NCBI GenBank assembly: GCA_040222235.1
Contig: JAVKDO010000110.1
Location: 27,018-91,017, forward strand
Reading direction: 5' to 3'
Length of the DNA: 64,000 bases
Source of the DNA: UBA6059 sp040222235
GTDB taxonomy: Bacteria > Bacteroidota > Bacteroidia > Cytophagales > Cyclobacteriaceae
Under the pieces are notes generated by a model. The model made no database searches, was not told the DNA's origin, and saw only the letters and a program-made list of their open reading frames with translations. Below, piece after piece: positions 51,979 to 59,921 of this stretch. Position numbers and translations under genes: made by a program. Position 1 is the stretch's first letter; every line of letters starts with the position of its first letter.

Positions 51979-52356
51979 ATGAAAATTAAGATTCTATTTC
52001 TGTTCGCGCTTTCATTGATTGGCTTTGCCACATTGGCAGAAGCTCCGGCTAGCGCAAAATTCATGTGGGAAAAGACGATACATGATTTTGGAGCTGTTGA
52101 ACTGAACGATCCGGTGACTGCCAGTTTCACTTTTGTGAATGAGGGAGAAGCTCCACTAGTCATTTCGGAGGTGAAAGCCGGCTGTGGCTGTACAGTAGCT
52201 TCATATACCAAGGGTGCAATCGCTCCTGGCGCGACCGGTACTGTAGAAGCTACCTACAATGCCGCCAAGGCCGGCCCTTTCAATAAGACGGTAATGGTAT
52301 ACGCCAATACTGGTGGAGACCCTATTCAACTGAGCCTAAGAGGGACAGTGGAGTAA
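51979..52356 (+). CDS. DUF1573 domain secreted protein
   Basis: 125 residues with a signal peptide (KILFLFALSLIGFATLAEA). The DUF1573 core is present: ATASFTFVNEGEAPLVIS variants read as VTASFTFVNEGEAPLVIS, then EVKAGCGCTVASYTKGAIAP and a final IQLSLRGTVE. The fold is Ig-like (MSP/ASPM-type) with a conserved GCGC. It is a common envelope protein of Bacteroidota of unknown function. It is divergent from the two-component operon. Confidence 0.87.
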   Translation: MKIKILFLFALSLIGFATLAEAPASAKFMWEKTIHDFGAVELNDPVTASFTFVNEGEAPLVISEVKAGCGCTVASYTKGAIAPGATGTVEATYNAAKAGPFNKTVMVYANTGGDPIQLSLRGTVE

Positions 52357-52364
52357 TTGTAATG

Positions 52365-52391
52365 GGTGGCATTGTCGGTGATTATGCCACC
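52365..52391 (+). terminator. hairpin downstream of the DUF1573 gene
   Basis: GGTGGCAT (52365-52372) and ATGCCACC (52384-52391) form a perfect 8-bp stem with an 11-base loop, 8 bases after the DUF1573 stop. The following TAACCTTTCGTT is only weakly T-rich, so termination is likely but may be partial. Confidence 0.5.
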
Positions 52392-52422
52392 TAACCTTTC
52401 GTTATAAGCAATTTCAGACCTC

Positions 52423-52557
52423 ATGAATCCGACAAACCCTAAGTCAAAAGATCGTAAACCTGCCGTCATCATAACTACAGGCATACTCATCGGAATTGTG
52501 ATAGCCTATCAAGAGGTTGTCATTTCAGCTCTGAAAATGGCATTGAATCGATGCTAA
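52423..52557 (+). CDS. small single-pass membrane protein, 44 residues
   Basis: A 44-codon frame with a hydrophilic basic start (MNPTNPKSKDRKP) and one membrane helix (AVIITTGILIGIVIAY), ending in EVVISALKMALNRC. It lies between a terminator-like hairpin and the tRNA gene. No family recognised; the clean helix after a lysine-rich start suggests it is real, but it is short. Confidence 0.45.
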   Translation: MNPTNPKSKDRKPAVIITTGILIGIVIAYQEVVISALKMALNRC

Positions 52558-52593
52558 TTCCATATTGCCAACTATCTTTACCGCTTCTAAGAA

Positions 52594-52668
52594 GGGTTGT
52601 TAGCTCAGTTGGTTCAGAGCACCGCCTTGACAGGGCGGGGGTCGCTGGTTCGAATCCAGTACAACCCA
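52594..52668 (+). tRNA. tRNA-Val (anticodon GAC)
   Basis: A complete cloverleaf of 75 nt: acceptor GGGTTGT pairs with ACAACCC, U8-A9, D arm, anticodon stem CCGCC/GGCGG with loop TTGACAG (anticodon GAC), variable loop, and T arm GCTGG TTCGAAT CCAGT. The discriminator is A. The 3' CCA is not encoded (the next bases are CTT), so it must be added. TATCTTTA about 20 bases upstream may be its -7 element. Confidence 0.97.
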
Positions 52669-52677
52669 CTTCTTTAT

Positions 52678-53238
52678 TTAGGGCTTTTCACCCACATGTC
52701 CTTCCACATTGTAGTCTACCCAATCACCAAAAGCGACTTTTTGCCGCCCATCAATCCGGTAGAATTGAAGGAAGCCCTTTCCATCCATGTGCAGGGTATA
52801 CTCACGCTCGCTGGAGTATAAATTATTAGTTTCCTCAAAATCAGCTTTGATGGTCACTGGATTACCATTGCTGAACTGCTCGATCGTCATCTCCAGTATG
52901 CCTTGCTGAGACTCCCCAACCTTCAGTCTATAGGTAAAGCCAGTCTTCGACTTAGTGATTTCATACGCGTTGAGCAGGTTGGACTTATTAAGATCCAGTA
53001 CCCTGAATGGGGCAAGCTCTCCAGCCCAGGAAGCACTATCTGCATCGAGGGTATCTCGCTCCTGCTGCTGATTTACTTCAGCTACTTTGAAGGGAACATA
53101 CTCATTTCTGGTAAGCAAGTCGATCTGTGAGTTAAGCAGAGAATCTACATCATAATAGGTGGTAAGCTTCGCTTGACTGTCTGGCTGACAGGAGGCTAGC
53201 GCTAAACACACTAGCAAAAACCCGGCAAGCCTCCTCAT
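52678..53238 (-). CDS. hypothetical lipoprotein, 186 residues
   Basis: A lipoprotein signal (MRRLAGFLLVCLALASC) is followed by a polar domain with predicted strands (FTYRLKVGESQQGILEMTIE, EYTLHMDGKGFLQFYRIDGR). No family recognised. Its start overlaps the gpmI stop by 4 bases (ATGA), so it is expressed with gpmI, a coupling that probably reflects transcription rather than shared function. Confidence 0.7.
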   Translation of the reverse strand: MRRLAGFLLVCLALASCQPDSQAKLTTYYDVDSLLNSQIDLLTRNEYVPFKVAEVNQQQERDTLDADSASWAGELAPFRVLDLNKSNLLNAYEITKSKTGFTYRLKVGESQQGILEMTIEQFSNGNPVTIKADFEETNNLYSSEREYTLHMDGKGFLQFYRIDGRQKVAFGDWVDYNVEGHVGEKP

Positions 53239-54755
53239 ATCAATACGTCACCTGTCATCTCCGCAGGTGCCTCGAGTCCCATCAGCTTAAGAATCGTTGG
53301 TGCTAAATCTCCCAGCTTGCCATCCTTGATCGAACCTTGAAAATCATTATCCACCAGAATACACGGAACCAAGTTGGTTGTGTGTGCAGTGTTGGGTGAC
53401 CCATCAGGGTTGACCATAATATCTGAATTGCCATGATCCGCTATGATGATGGAAGTATATCCATTTTCAAGTGCCACTCCCACTACTTCTTGAGCGCATT
53501 TGTCAACGGTCTCACATGCCTTGACCGCCGCTTCGAACACACCCGTATGCCCTACCATGTCAGGGTTGGCAAAGTTCAAGCAGACAAAGTCAACTTCTCC
53601 AGCTTGTAGTTCAGGAATGATTTTATTCTTGATATCATTGGCGCTCATCTCCGGCTGTAGGTCGTAGGTAGCTACCTTCGGAGATGGGCAGAGCAATCGG
53701 CGCTCCCCTTCGAACTCGCTCTCTTGACCTCCAGAGAAGAAGAAAGTCACATGAGGGTATTTTTCAGTCTCAGCTATTCTTATTTGCTTTTTCCCTGCTC
53801 TACTTAGCACCTCGCCTAGCGTGTTTTTTAAATTGTCTTTGTCAAAAATGACATGAACCTTTTCGAAAGTGTCGTCATAATTGGTCAAGGTCATATAGTA
53901 CAAGTCAAGCTTGTGCATCTGATGATCCGGAAAATCAGATTGGGTAAGCACCTCCGTAATCTCCCTGCCTCTATCAGTCCGGAAGTTGAAACAAAGTACC
54001 ACATCGCCCTCCTTGATAGTAGCCAATGGCTTACCGTCAGCATCACTGTGAATCAGCGGCTGTATGAACTCATCCGTGACACCATCTGCGTACGATTTTT
54101 TTATTGCTGACTTTGGATCTCGGGTCAGTGTACCCGTGCCGTTGACCATGGCATCATAGGCCAGTTTCACCCGCTCCCATCTTTTGTCACGATCCATCGC
54201 GTAGTACCTACCGGTAATGGAGGCAACCTGACCTGTAGTGGTCTTCATATGATCTTCAAGCTCTGTTATGAACCCAAGGCCACTTTTTGGGTCACAATCA
54301 CGGCCATCTGTAAACGCATGTACAAAAACGTCAGACAATCCCTTGTCATGAGCTAGGGTGCAAAGCCCCTTCAGGTGATTGATATGAGAGTGTACACCAC
54401 CGTTAGAGACTAGGCCAATTAAGTGAACAGCCTTACCATTCTCTTTTGCATAATTCAGACCTTTAGCTAGTATCTCATTGTCGCCCAGAGTATTCTCCTC
54501 TACAGCTTTATTGAGCTTGACTAGATCTTGGTATACCACCCGACCCGCACCGATATTCATATGGCCAACTTCCGAGTTGCCCATCTGACCTTCAGGTAGC
54601 CCCACAGCCAGGCCGGATGCCTCCAGCTTGCTGTGAGGGTATTTATCATATAGCCCATCAACAAATGGGGTGTTTGCATTATCTATGGCAGAAACCTTGG
54701 TGTTGGTAGCAATGCCCCAACCGTCAAGGATCATCAGTATCACTTTCTTGTTCAT
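53235..54755 (-). CDS. gpmI: 2,3-bisphosphoglycerate-independent phosphoglycerate mutase
   Basis: 506 residues, the family's usual length. Visible motifs: ILMILDGWGIA, the phospho-Ser region GQMGNSEVGHMNIGAGR, AFTDGRDCDPKSG, GRYYAMDRDKRWER, CFNFRTDRGREIT, NFANPDMVGHTG and ADHGNSD with the metal ligands. It interconverts 3- and 2-phosphoglycerate in glycolysis. Its ATG lies 4 nt after a TATATTTG element. Confidence 0.97.
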   Translation of the reverse strand: MNKKVILMILDGWGIATNTKVSAIDNANTPFVDGLYDKYPHSKLEASGLAVGLPEGQMGNSEVGHMNIGAGRVVYQDLVKLNKAVEENTLGDNEILAKGLNYAKENGKAVHLIGLVSNGGVHSHINHLKGLCTLAHDKGLSDVFVHAFTDGRDCDPKSGLGFITELEDHMKTTTGQVASITGRYYAMDRDKRWERVKLAYDAMVNGTGTLTRDPKSAIKKSYADGVTDEFIQPLIHSDADGKPLATIKEGDVVLCFNFRTDRGREITEVLTQSDFPDHQMHKLDLYYMTLTNYDDTFEKVHVIFDKDNLKNTLGEVLSRAGKKQIRIAETEKYPHVTFFFSGGQESEFEGERRLLCPSPKVATYDLQPEMSANDIKNKIIPELQAGEVDFVCLNFANPDMVGHTGVFEAAVKACETVDKCAQEVVGVALENGYTSIIIADHGNSDIMVNPDGSPNTAHTTNLVPCILVDNDFQGSIKDGKLGDLAPTILKLMGLEAPAEMTGDVLI

Positions 54756-54759
54756 GCCA

Positions 54760-54767
54760 CAAATATA
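54760..54767 (-). promoter_or_regulatory. -7 element 4 nt before gpmI
   Basis: TATATTTG on the minus strand, then TGGC, then the ATG at 54755. Predicts a leaderless gpmI transcript. Confidence 0.5.
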
Positions 54768-54875
54768 ATTATAAGGCCCTAGGTTTGTAGCTTGATTGTT
54801 GTTGTGTTAATTTGATCAATACAGGAAGTCAAAAATTTACTTCTTGGCACAATTTGTGGTTAATCGACGAACAGG

Positions 54876-55265
54876 ATGAAGAGGTTGATACTATTTTTTT
54901 CGCTGTGCATTTTCGCATCTGTGACTTCCCTTGGCCAGGAAGACATATTGAAAAATGTGAGCACAGCAATGAAAGCCGGAAGTGCTAAGGAGTTGGTCAA
55001 GTATTTCCACTCTGTGGTGGAGATCAATATTGATGGTGAGCGGTCAAACTACAGCCAAACTCAGGCTGAGGTAGTTATACGAGATTTCTTTCAGAAGAAC
55101 CCCTCCACAGGCTTTGAGTATATACATGAGGGTGCTTCCAAAGAGGGCCTGAGTTACACTATCGGCAAGTATTCTTACAAAAATGGCTCTTATAGGGTGG
55201 TGATGTTTATCAAGAAATTTGGAGACAGCTTCGCCGTAGATACCTTCAATCTCAGTAAAGAGTAG
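54876..55265 (+). CDS. DUF4783 domain secreted protein
   Basis: 129 residues with a signal peptide (LILFFSLCIFASVTSLGQ). The NTF2-like DUF4783 core is seen in NVSTAMKAGSAKELVKYFHS, VVEINIDGERSNYSQTQAEV and RDFFQKNPSTGFEYIHEG. Function unknown; conserved in Bacteroidota, often just upstream of nadC as here (42 bases). Confidence 0.82.
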   Translation: MKRLILFFSLCIFASVTSLGQEDILKNVSTAMKAGSAKELVKYFHSVVEINIDGERSNYSQTQAEVVIRDFFQKNPSTGFEYIHEGASKEGLSYTIGKYSYKNGSYRVVMFIKKFGDSFAVDTFNLSKE

Positions 55266-55295
55266 CGGAGCAGGGCTAAAATCCTGTCCTTTGTA

Positions 55296-55303
55296 TATTT
55301 TTG
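55296..55303 (+). promoter_or_regulatory. -7 element 4 nt before nadC
   Basis: TATTTTTG, then CGGC, then the GTG start of nadC at 55308. Supports the GTG start and a leaderless transcript. Confidence 0.5.
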
Positions 55304-55307
55304 CGGC

Positions 55308-56168
55308 GTGAAACCGCCTTATATCACACAAGAATTTCTAGATCAGTTTATCACAAGCGCCCTACAAGAGGATGTTGGTGATGGCGATCACTCTAGTCTG
55401 GCTTCTATTCCGGCCGATCAGGAGAGTAGCGCTAGGTTGCTTATTAAGCAGGATGGCGTACTCGCTGGTGTAGAATTGGCGGCTTCCATCTTTTCAGCTA
55501 TCGACAAAGGTTTGATGGTTGACTACTTCAAGTCAGATGGTGACTCAGTAGTCAGCGGTGAAGAAGGATTTGTGGTAACAGGGAATAGTCAGTCCATCCT
55601 CAAGGCTGAACGGCTAGTGCTTAACTGTATGCAGCGCATGAGCGGGATAGCCACTAAGACACATCAGCTAAACCAGTTGATTAGTCATACTTCAGCTAAG
55701 CTACTCGACACACGAAAGACTACACCTAATTTCAGGTTACTGGAAAAATGGGCAGTAGCCATAGGCGGTGGTCAAAATCATAGGATCGGATTGTATGATC
55801 TCATCATGCTAAAAGACAATCACATCGATTTTGCGGGTGGTATTGCGCAAGCTATTCAGGCTACTAAGACTTACCTCAAGTCAACTGAAAGGTCTCTGAG
55901 GATAGAGGTGGAAACCCGATCTGTTGACGAAGTGCAGCAGGTAATGGCAGAAGGGGGAGTGGACATCATCATGCTAGACAATATGTCTCCAAGGTTAATG
56001 AAGAAGGCGGTCCAGATAATCGATGGAAAATTTAAAACAGAAGCCAGCGGAGGCATCACCGGCGAGACGATTGCAGAAGTAGCCGAGTCGGGTGTAGACT
56101 ACATCTCAGTAGGCGCCTTAACTCACTCTTATAAAAGTATTGACTTAAGCCTAAAGGCGCTTACATAG
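55308..56168 (+). CDS. nadC: nicotinate-nucleotide pyrophosphorylase (carboxylating)
   Basis: 286 residues from GTG 55308. Family motifs: ALQEDVGDGDHSSLASIPAD, LNCMQRMSGIATKTHQL, LLDTRKTTPNFRLLEKWAVA, GGGQNHRIGLYDLIMLKDNH and EASGGITGETIAEVAESGVD. It makes NaMN from quinolinate and PRPP in de novo NAD synthesis. The next gene (YcxB-like) follows after 46 bases. Confidence 0.96.
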   Translation: MKPPYITQEFLDQFITSALQEDVGDGDHSSLASIPADQESSARLLIKQDGVLAGVELAASIFSAIDKGLMVDYFKSDGDSVVSGEEGFVVTGNSQSILKAERLVLNCMQRMSGIATKTHQLNQLISHTSAKLLDTRKTTPNFRLLEKWAVAIGGGQNHRIGLYDLIMLKDNHIDFAGGIAQAIQATKTYLKSTERSLRIEVETRSVDEVQQVMAEGGVDIIMLDNMSPRLMKKAVQIIDGKFKTEASGGITGETIAEVAESGVDYISVGALTHSYKSIDLSLKALT

Positions 56169-56214
56169 GGGCCATTAGGCAATCATAAATATCTGACTTA
56201 TACAGTAAATAAAG

Positions 56215-56691
56215 ATGATCGTAAAGACCAAAAAATATCAACTACCTACCTCAACCTACATGAAGCTGGGCTTCAAAAACATCTTGAAAGAACAGTGGTG
56301 GGTGAGCCTCATCTTTCTAGCCATCTGTGCTGGATACCTCTGGATCGCCAGCTGGTGGTGGCCAATTAGTGCTGTGATTGCTCTGGTACTCTATTTACTC
56401 TTCTGGTTAATCCAGTTCGCTGGTGTTACTCAGCTAGAGCAGGGTAAGTTCATGTTTGAGCGCCTATCCTATGAAATATCGAGTCAGCAGGTGCTCATCA
56501 AGCTCAATGCTAAACAGGGTATGCCACTAAAATGGGAGTCTATCAAGCGTGCTGAAATCGGAAAATTGGGTTTTGTGCTTGCCATGAGCAAGGCACAGAT
56601 CGTGTACCTACCGTTCAAGATTTTTAACTCGCAACATGAGATCAAGTTTACCGAGACCATACTCAAGCGGAAGGGCTATATCAAAGAGTAA
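56215..56691 (+). CDS. YcxB-like membrane protein
   Basis: 158 residues: an N-terminal soluble stretch (KTKKYQLPTSTYMKLGFKNI), two membrane helices (about 29-46 and 49-68) and a C-terminal PH-like YcxB domain (FERLSYEISSQQVLIKLNAK, PLKWESIKRAEIGKLGFVL, IVYLPFKIF). Function unknown. Its stop overlaps the recX ATG by one base (TAATG). Confidence 0.75.
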   Translation: MIVKTKKYQLPTSTYMKLGFKNILKEQWWVSLIFLAICAGYLWIASWWWPISAVIALVLYLLFWLIQFAGVTQLEQGKFMFERLSYEISSQQVLIKLNAKQGMPLKWESIKRAEIGKLGFVLAMSKAQIVYLPFKIFNSQHEIKFTETILKRKGYIKE

Positions 56692-57179
56692 TGGGCGCTG
56701 GAGCTTTAGGAAATCGACCAGAATACCTGAAGCAGGTCAAGCGCAAGGTTGCCAACTACTGCGCTTTCCGTGAGCGATGCACAAGTGAAGTAAGGGATAA
56801 GCTTGAATCCTATGAATGCCAGCCGGATGAAATAGAGGAATTGCTCATGTTTCTTGAGACTGAAGGTTTTTTGGATGATCAGAGGTTTACCCAGGCTTAT
56901 GCTAAGGATAAATTCCGCCAAAATAAGTGGGGGAAGATCAAAATTAGACAGTATTTGAAGCAAAAACAGGTGCCTTCAGATCTTATTGAAGATGGGCTCG
57001 CAAGTATACCAGAGGAGGAATACACGAGTACGCTCGAGCACCTAGTTGAGCGGAAATACCAATCTGTAAAAGGTGAAAATGACTACATCAAGAGCAACAA
57101 AACTGCTCAGTCCATGGTAGGCAAAGGTTATGAGTCTGACCTTGTCTGGACTACCATCAAGTTATTGAGTGATAAATGA
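56691..57179 (+). CDS. recX: RecX family regulatory protein
   Basis: 162 residues with the three-helix repeats of RecX: YCAFRERCTSEVRDKLESYE, IEELLMFLETEGFLDDQRFT with QAYAKDKFRQNKWGKIKI, and a third repeat ending GYESDLVWTTIKLL. RecX proteins limit RecA filament growth. recA is not in the window. It is translationally coupled to the YcxB-like gene. Confidence 0.88.
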   Translation: MGAGALGNRPEYLKQVKRKVANYCAFRERCTSEVRDKLESYECQPDEIEELLMFLETEGFLDDQRFTQAYAKDKFRQNKWGKIKIRQYLKQKQVPSDLIEDGLASIPEEEYTSTLEHLVERKYQSVKGENDYIKSNKTAQSMVGKGYESDLVWTTIKLLSDK

Positions 57180-57256
57180 TTCCCACAGATGTCGGGCATG
57201 CTACACTTATTTTAACCCGAGCATTACCAATTCGCGTATAGTAGTCAAAAGTTGCT

Positions 57257-57697
57257 ATGAACATTATATTTTTTTATCTCAGCCTAATTTTCATCGTACC
57301 TGTTCAGAAGCAGGGGCATACTAACACAAAAAACAGTATAGGCATCCAGGGCTATGATCCAGTAGCCTATTTTCAAGACAATCAAGCGCTGGAAGGAAGG
57401 AAATCGATCAGTGCTATGCACGACGGTGTGACTTACTATTTTGCGTCTGAGGATCATCAGCGTGACTTCCAGGCTAGCCCTGATCGCTACCTGCCAGAAT
57501 ATGGTGGGTGGTGTGCCTATGCCATTGGTGCCACTGGTGATAAAGTCAAGATCGATCCAGAGACATATAAGCTACTCGACGGTAAATTGTATTTATTTTA
57601 CAATTTTAAGGGGTACAATACACTCGATGATTGGAACAAGGACGAGTCAAACTTGCTTGTGAACGCCACCGAGTATTGGGCCAAGATCACGAATTAA
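57257..57697 (+). CDS. secreted YHS domain protein
   Basis: 146 residues with a hydrophobic N-terminus (NIIFFYLSLIFIVPVQ) and a YHS-type domain: IGIQGYDPVAYFQDNQALEG, VTYYFASEDHQRDFQASPDR and YLPEYGGWCAYAIGATGDKV. These periplasmic YHS proteins are thought to bind metals or metal complexes. It is followed after 11 bases by a DoxX-like gene, a pair seen in several Bacteroidota. Confidence 0.87.
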   Translation: MNIIFFYLSLIFIVPVQKQGHTNTKNSIGIQGYDPVAYFQDNQALEGRKSISAMHDGVTYYFASEDHQRDFQASPDRYLPEYGGWCAYAIGATGDKVKIDPETYKLLDGKLYLFYNFKGYNTLDDWNKDESNLLVNATEYWAKITN

Positions 57698-57708
57698 TAA
57701 CACCCACC

Positions 57709-58098
57709 ATGAAAAATAAGCTATCCTGGGTCTTGCAGTTCATCGCGGCGATTATCATGCTTCAGACGCTCTACTTCAAGTTTAGTGGTGCGGAAGAGTC
57801 CATTTTCATCTTCAGCGCGATAGGCATGGAGCCATGGGGAAGGTATTTTACCGGTGCTATGGAGTTAGTAGCAGGAGTTTTCCTTCTTACCAGAAAATGG
57901 AACTTTATCGGCGGCATCCTAGGGGTGGGGCTTATGGCTGGAGCCATATTTTTTCACTTGACAGTCTTAGGCATTGAGGTGCAGGGGGACGGAGGCTATC
58001 TTTTTGCCTTGGCTCTTATCGTGTTTGTCAGCTCCACCATTGTAACCCTACTCAATTTTGACAAAGTCAAATCACTCTTAAAATCGTCGGGGCTATAG
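57709..58098 (+). CDS. DoxX-like membrane protein
   Basis: 129 residues from ATG 57709 (MKNKLSWVLQFIAAIIMLQT); the frame upstream overlaps the YHS gene and is not coding. Four membrane helices and the DoxX-type segment GRYFTGAMELVAGVFLLTRK. Such proteins are linked to thiol or sulfur metabolism; the specific role is unknown. It follows the YHS gene in the same operon. Confidence 0.8.
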   Translation: MKNKLSWVLQFIAAIIMLQTLYFKFSGAEESIFIFSAIGMEPWGRYFTGAMELVAGVFLLTRKWNFIGGILGVGLMAGAIFFHLTVLGIEVQGDGGYLFALALIVFVSSTIVTLLNFDKVKSLLKSSGL

Positions 58099-58224
58099 TC
58101 CAGCGTTTAATTCTATGATAATTGCTATAGGTCTATTCAAAATACTAAGCAACTATGCGTGGTTACCTACAAGTATTGTGATAGCCAGATCATACGAACA
58201 GCAAGGCAAATAGCATAATTTCTT

Positions 58225-59307
58225 ATGTCACAAGTGGCAATAACTGATGAGCATATAAGCACGCCGCACCGACCTCAGGGGCGAGTTTTCTCGAAGTTCT
58301 GGCAGTGGGAGTATTGGCCTTTCAATCTTCTCTATGCCCCTATTATACCTTATTGGATCTGGCTGACGATAAAGACTAGATCATTTTTCTTCTTTACTGC
58401 GGCTAATCCGGGCATTGAGTTTGGTGGAATGCTTGGAGAGTCGAAAGAAAAAATCTTACAGACAATTAATCCCAAGTTCCTCCCCATCACCGTCAAACTT
58501 AACGAGGGAATCTATCGTGATGGAGTACTACAAGCCATGAAAAAAGCTGGCCTCAGCTTCCCTATCATCTTGAAGCCGGACATTGGGGAGCGAGGCTGGG
58601 GAGTTGAGAAGATAGCGGATGAATCGGCTCTTGAAGAGTATCTATCTGCACCAATGCCCTCTCTTCTGCTACAGGAGTATATAGATCTACCGGTTGAGTT
58701 AGGCATTTTCTACTACCGCAAACCCTCGATGCATAAAGGTGAGATCACGAGCATTGTAAAGAAGCGGCTACTCTCTGCGACAGGAGACGGCATGAGCACC
58801 ATCCGTGAATTGATGAAAAAGGACGACCGGGCTCGAAGGTATGAGCAGGGAATTGTGGCAAGGCTCAAAAATGGTATAGATCATGTCCCAGCAAACGGTG
58901 AAAAAGTGGAGCTCATGCCTATCGGCAATCACGCAATGGGTACAGCATTTCTAAATGCAAACTATGAAATCGATGCTGCTCTCGAAGATGTCTTTGATAA
59001 TATCGCTAAGGACATTGACGGATTCTATTTTGGTAGATTTGATATCAGATGTGCCTCTTTCGAAGAATTGAAAAGAGCCGAGCATTTCAAAATCATAGAA
59101 CTCAATGGGGCCGGTGCAGAACCATCACATGTATATGATCCTGACAATTCTCTGTTATCTGCATATCGTGATATAATTTTTCACCTAGGGTTATTGGCCG
59201 ATATCAGTATTGAAAATATGAAGCTTGGCATGAGGCCAATGGGCATCAAGGAAGGCTTGAAATTTATTCGTGGCATCCGGCAATACAACAAGACATATCG
59301 GCCATGA
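58225..59307 (+). CDS. ATP-grasp ligase (D-Ala-D-Ala ligase-like) with hydrophobic N-terminus
   Basis: 360 residues. After a polar start, residues about 30-55 (WPFNLLYAPIIPYWIWLTIK) are aromatic and hydrophobic, perhaps a membrane anchor. The ATP-grasp core follows: FPIILKPDIGERGWGVEKI, LLLQEYIDLPVELGIFYYR, a lysine/arginine loop, and the Mg-binding FYFGRFDIRCASFEEL with IIELNGAGAEPSHVYDPDNS. It probably joins a carboxylate to an amine. The 3' end overlaps the LysE gene by 4 bases, so ligase and exporter are coupled. Confidence 0.78.
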   Translation: MSQVAITDEHISTPHRPQGRVFSKFWQWEYWPFNLLYAPIIPYWIWLTIKTRSFFFFTAANPGIEFGGMLGESKEKILQTINPKFLPITVKLNEGIYRDGVLQAMKKAGLSFPIILKPDIGERGWGVEKIADESALEEYLSAPMPSLLLQEYIDLPVELGIFYYRKPSMHKGEITSIVKKRLLSATGDGMSTIRELMKKDDRARRYEQGIVARLKNGIDHVPANGEKVELMPIGNHAMGTAFLNANYEIDAALEDVFDNIAKDIDGFYFGRFDIRCASFEELKRAEHFKIIELNGAGAEPSHVYDPDNSLLSAYRDIIFHLGLLADISIENMKLGMRPMGIKEGLKFIRGIRQYNKTYRP

Positions 59308-59921
59308 GCCATTTTCTTGGAGTTTTGTTCATTGGGTTGATAGTCAGTTATCTGGGCTCTATACCGCCAGGTACGCTGAACCTTACCGCCATTCAACTCG
59401 GTATCAAAGAGCAACACAGGGCCGCTCTAAATTTTGCGCTCGCGAGTGCCTTCGTCGAGTTTTTCTACGCTGGGATAGCCGTCAAGGCACAGCAGTACTT
59501 CATGGCTAATCCTTCCATTTCAGTGTATTTCCAACTGGTGACTGGAGGCTTATTGCTAGTCATAGGACTGGCTAACCTGATGACCAAGCGCAAGGATGAA
59601 AAAAACCCTCCTAAAGATGTCTCCGCTAAAGGCGGATTTTGGCAGGGGGTTGTGTTGAGCTGTTTCAACCCTATGGCGATTCCTTTTTGGCTGGCGGTTA
59701 CAGCTGCATTGCAATCAGCGGAGTGGCTATTGATCACAGATCAAAATTTTGCCTTCTACCTCTTCGGCATCTCGCTAGGTACTTTTCTTCTACTTCTACA
59801 AGCCTCCAAACTAGGTGTCAGACTCAAGCATCTCCAGAAAAATTCATTTTTGATGTATCGCCTGCCGGGGCTCATTCTGATAAGTCTGTCTGCCTATACC
59901 ATCTACGGATGGGCACTATGA
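59304..59921 (+). CDS. LysE-family amino acid exporter
   Basis: 205 residues with six membrane helices. The LysE signature is near the N-terminus (GLIVSYLGSIPPGTLNLTAI), with a long polar loop MTKRKDEKNPPKDV and CFNPMAIPFWLAV in the second half. LysE proteins export amino acids or small peptides. The ATGA overlap with the ATP-grasp gene suggests that it exports the ligase product. It is convergent with the DUF4105 gene with a 6-base overlap. Confidence 0.85.
   Translation: MSHFLGVLFIGLIVSYLGSIPPGTLNLTAIQLGIKEQHRAALNFALASAFVEFFYAGIAVKAQQYFMANPSISVYFQLVTGGLLLVIGLANLMTKRKDEKNPPKDVSAKGGFWQGVVLSCFNPMAIPFWLAVTAALQSAEWLLITDQNFAFYLFGISLGTFLLLLQASKLGVRLKHLQKNSFLMYRLPGLILISLSAYTIYGWAL

Noticed and set aside
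52551..52829. Open frames running through the tRNA gene
   Set aside because: They read through the tRNA-Val cloverleaf and the antisense of the lipoprotein gene; no protein features.
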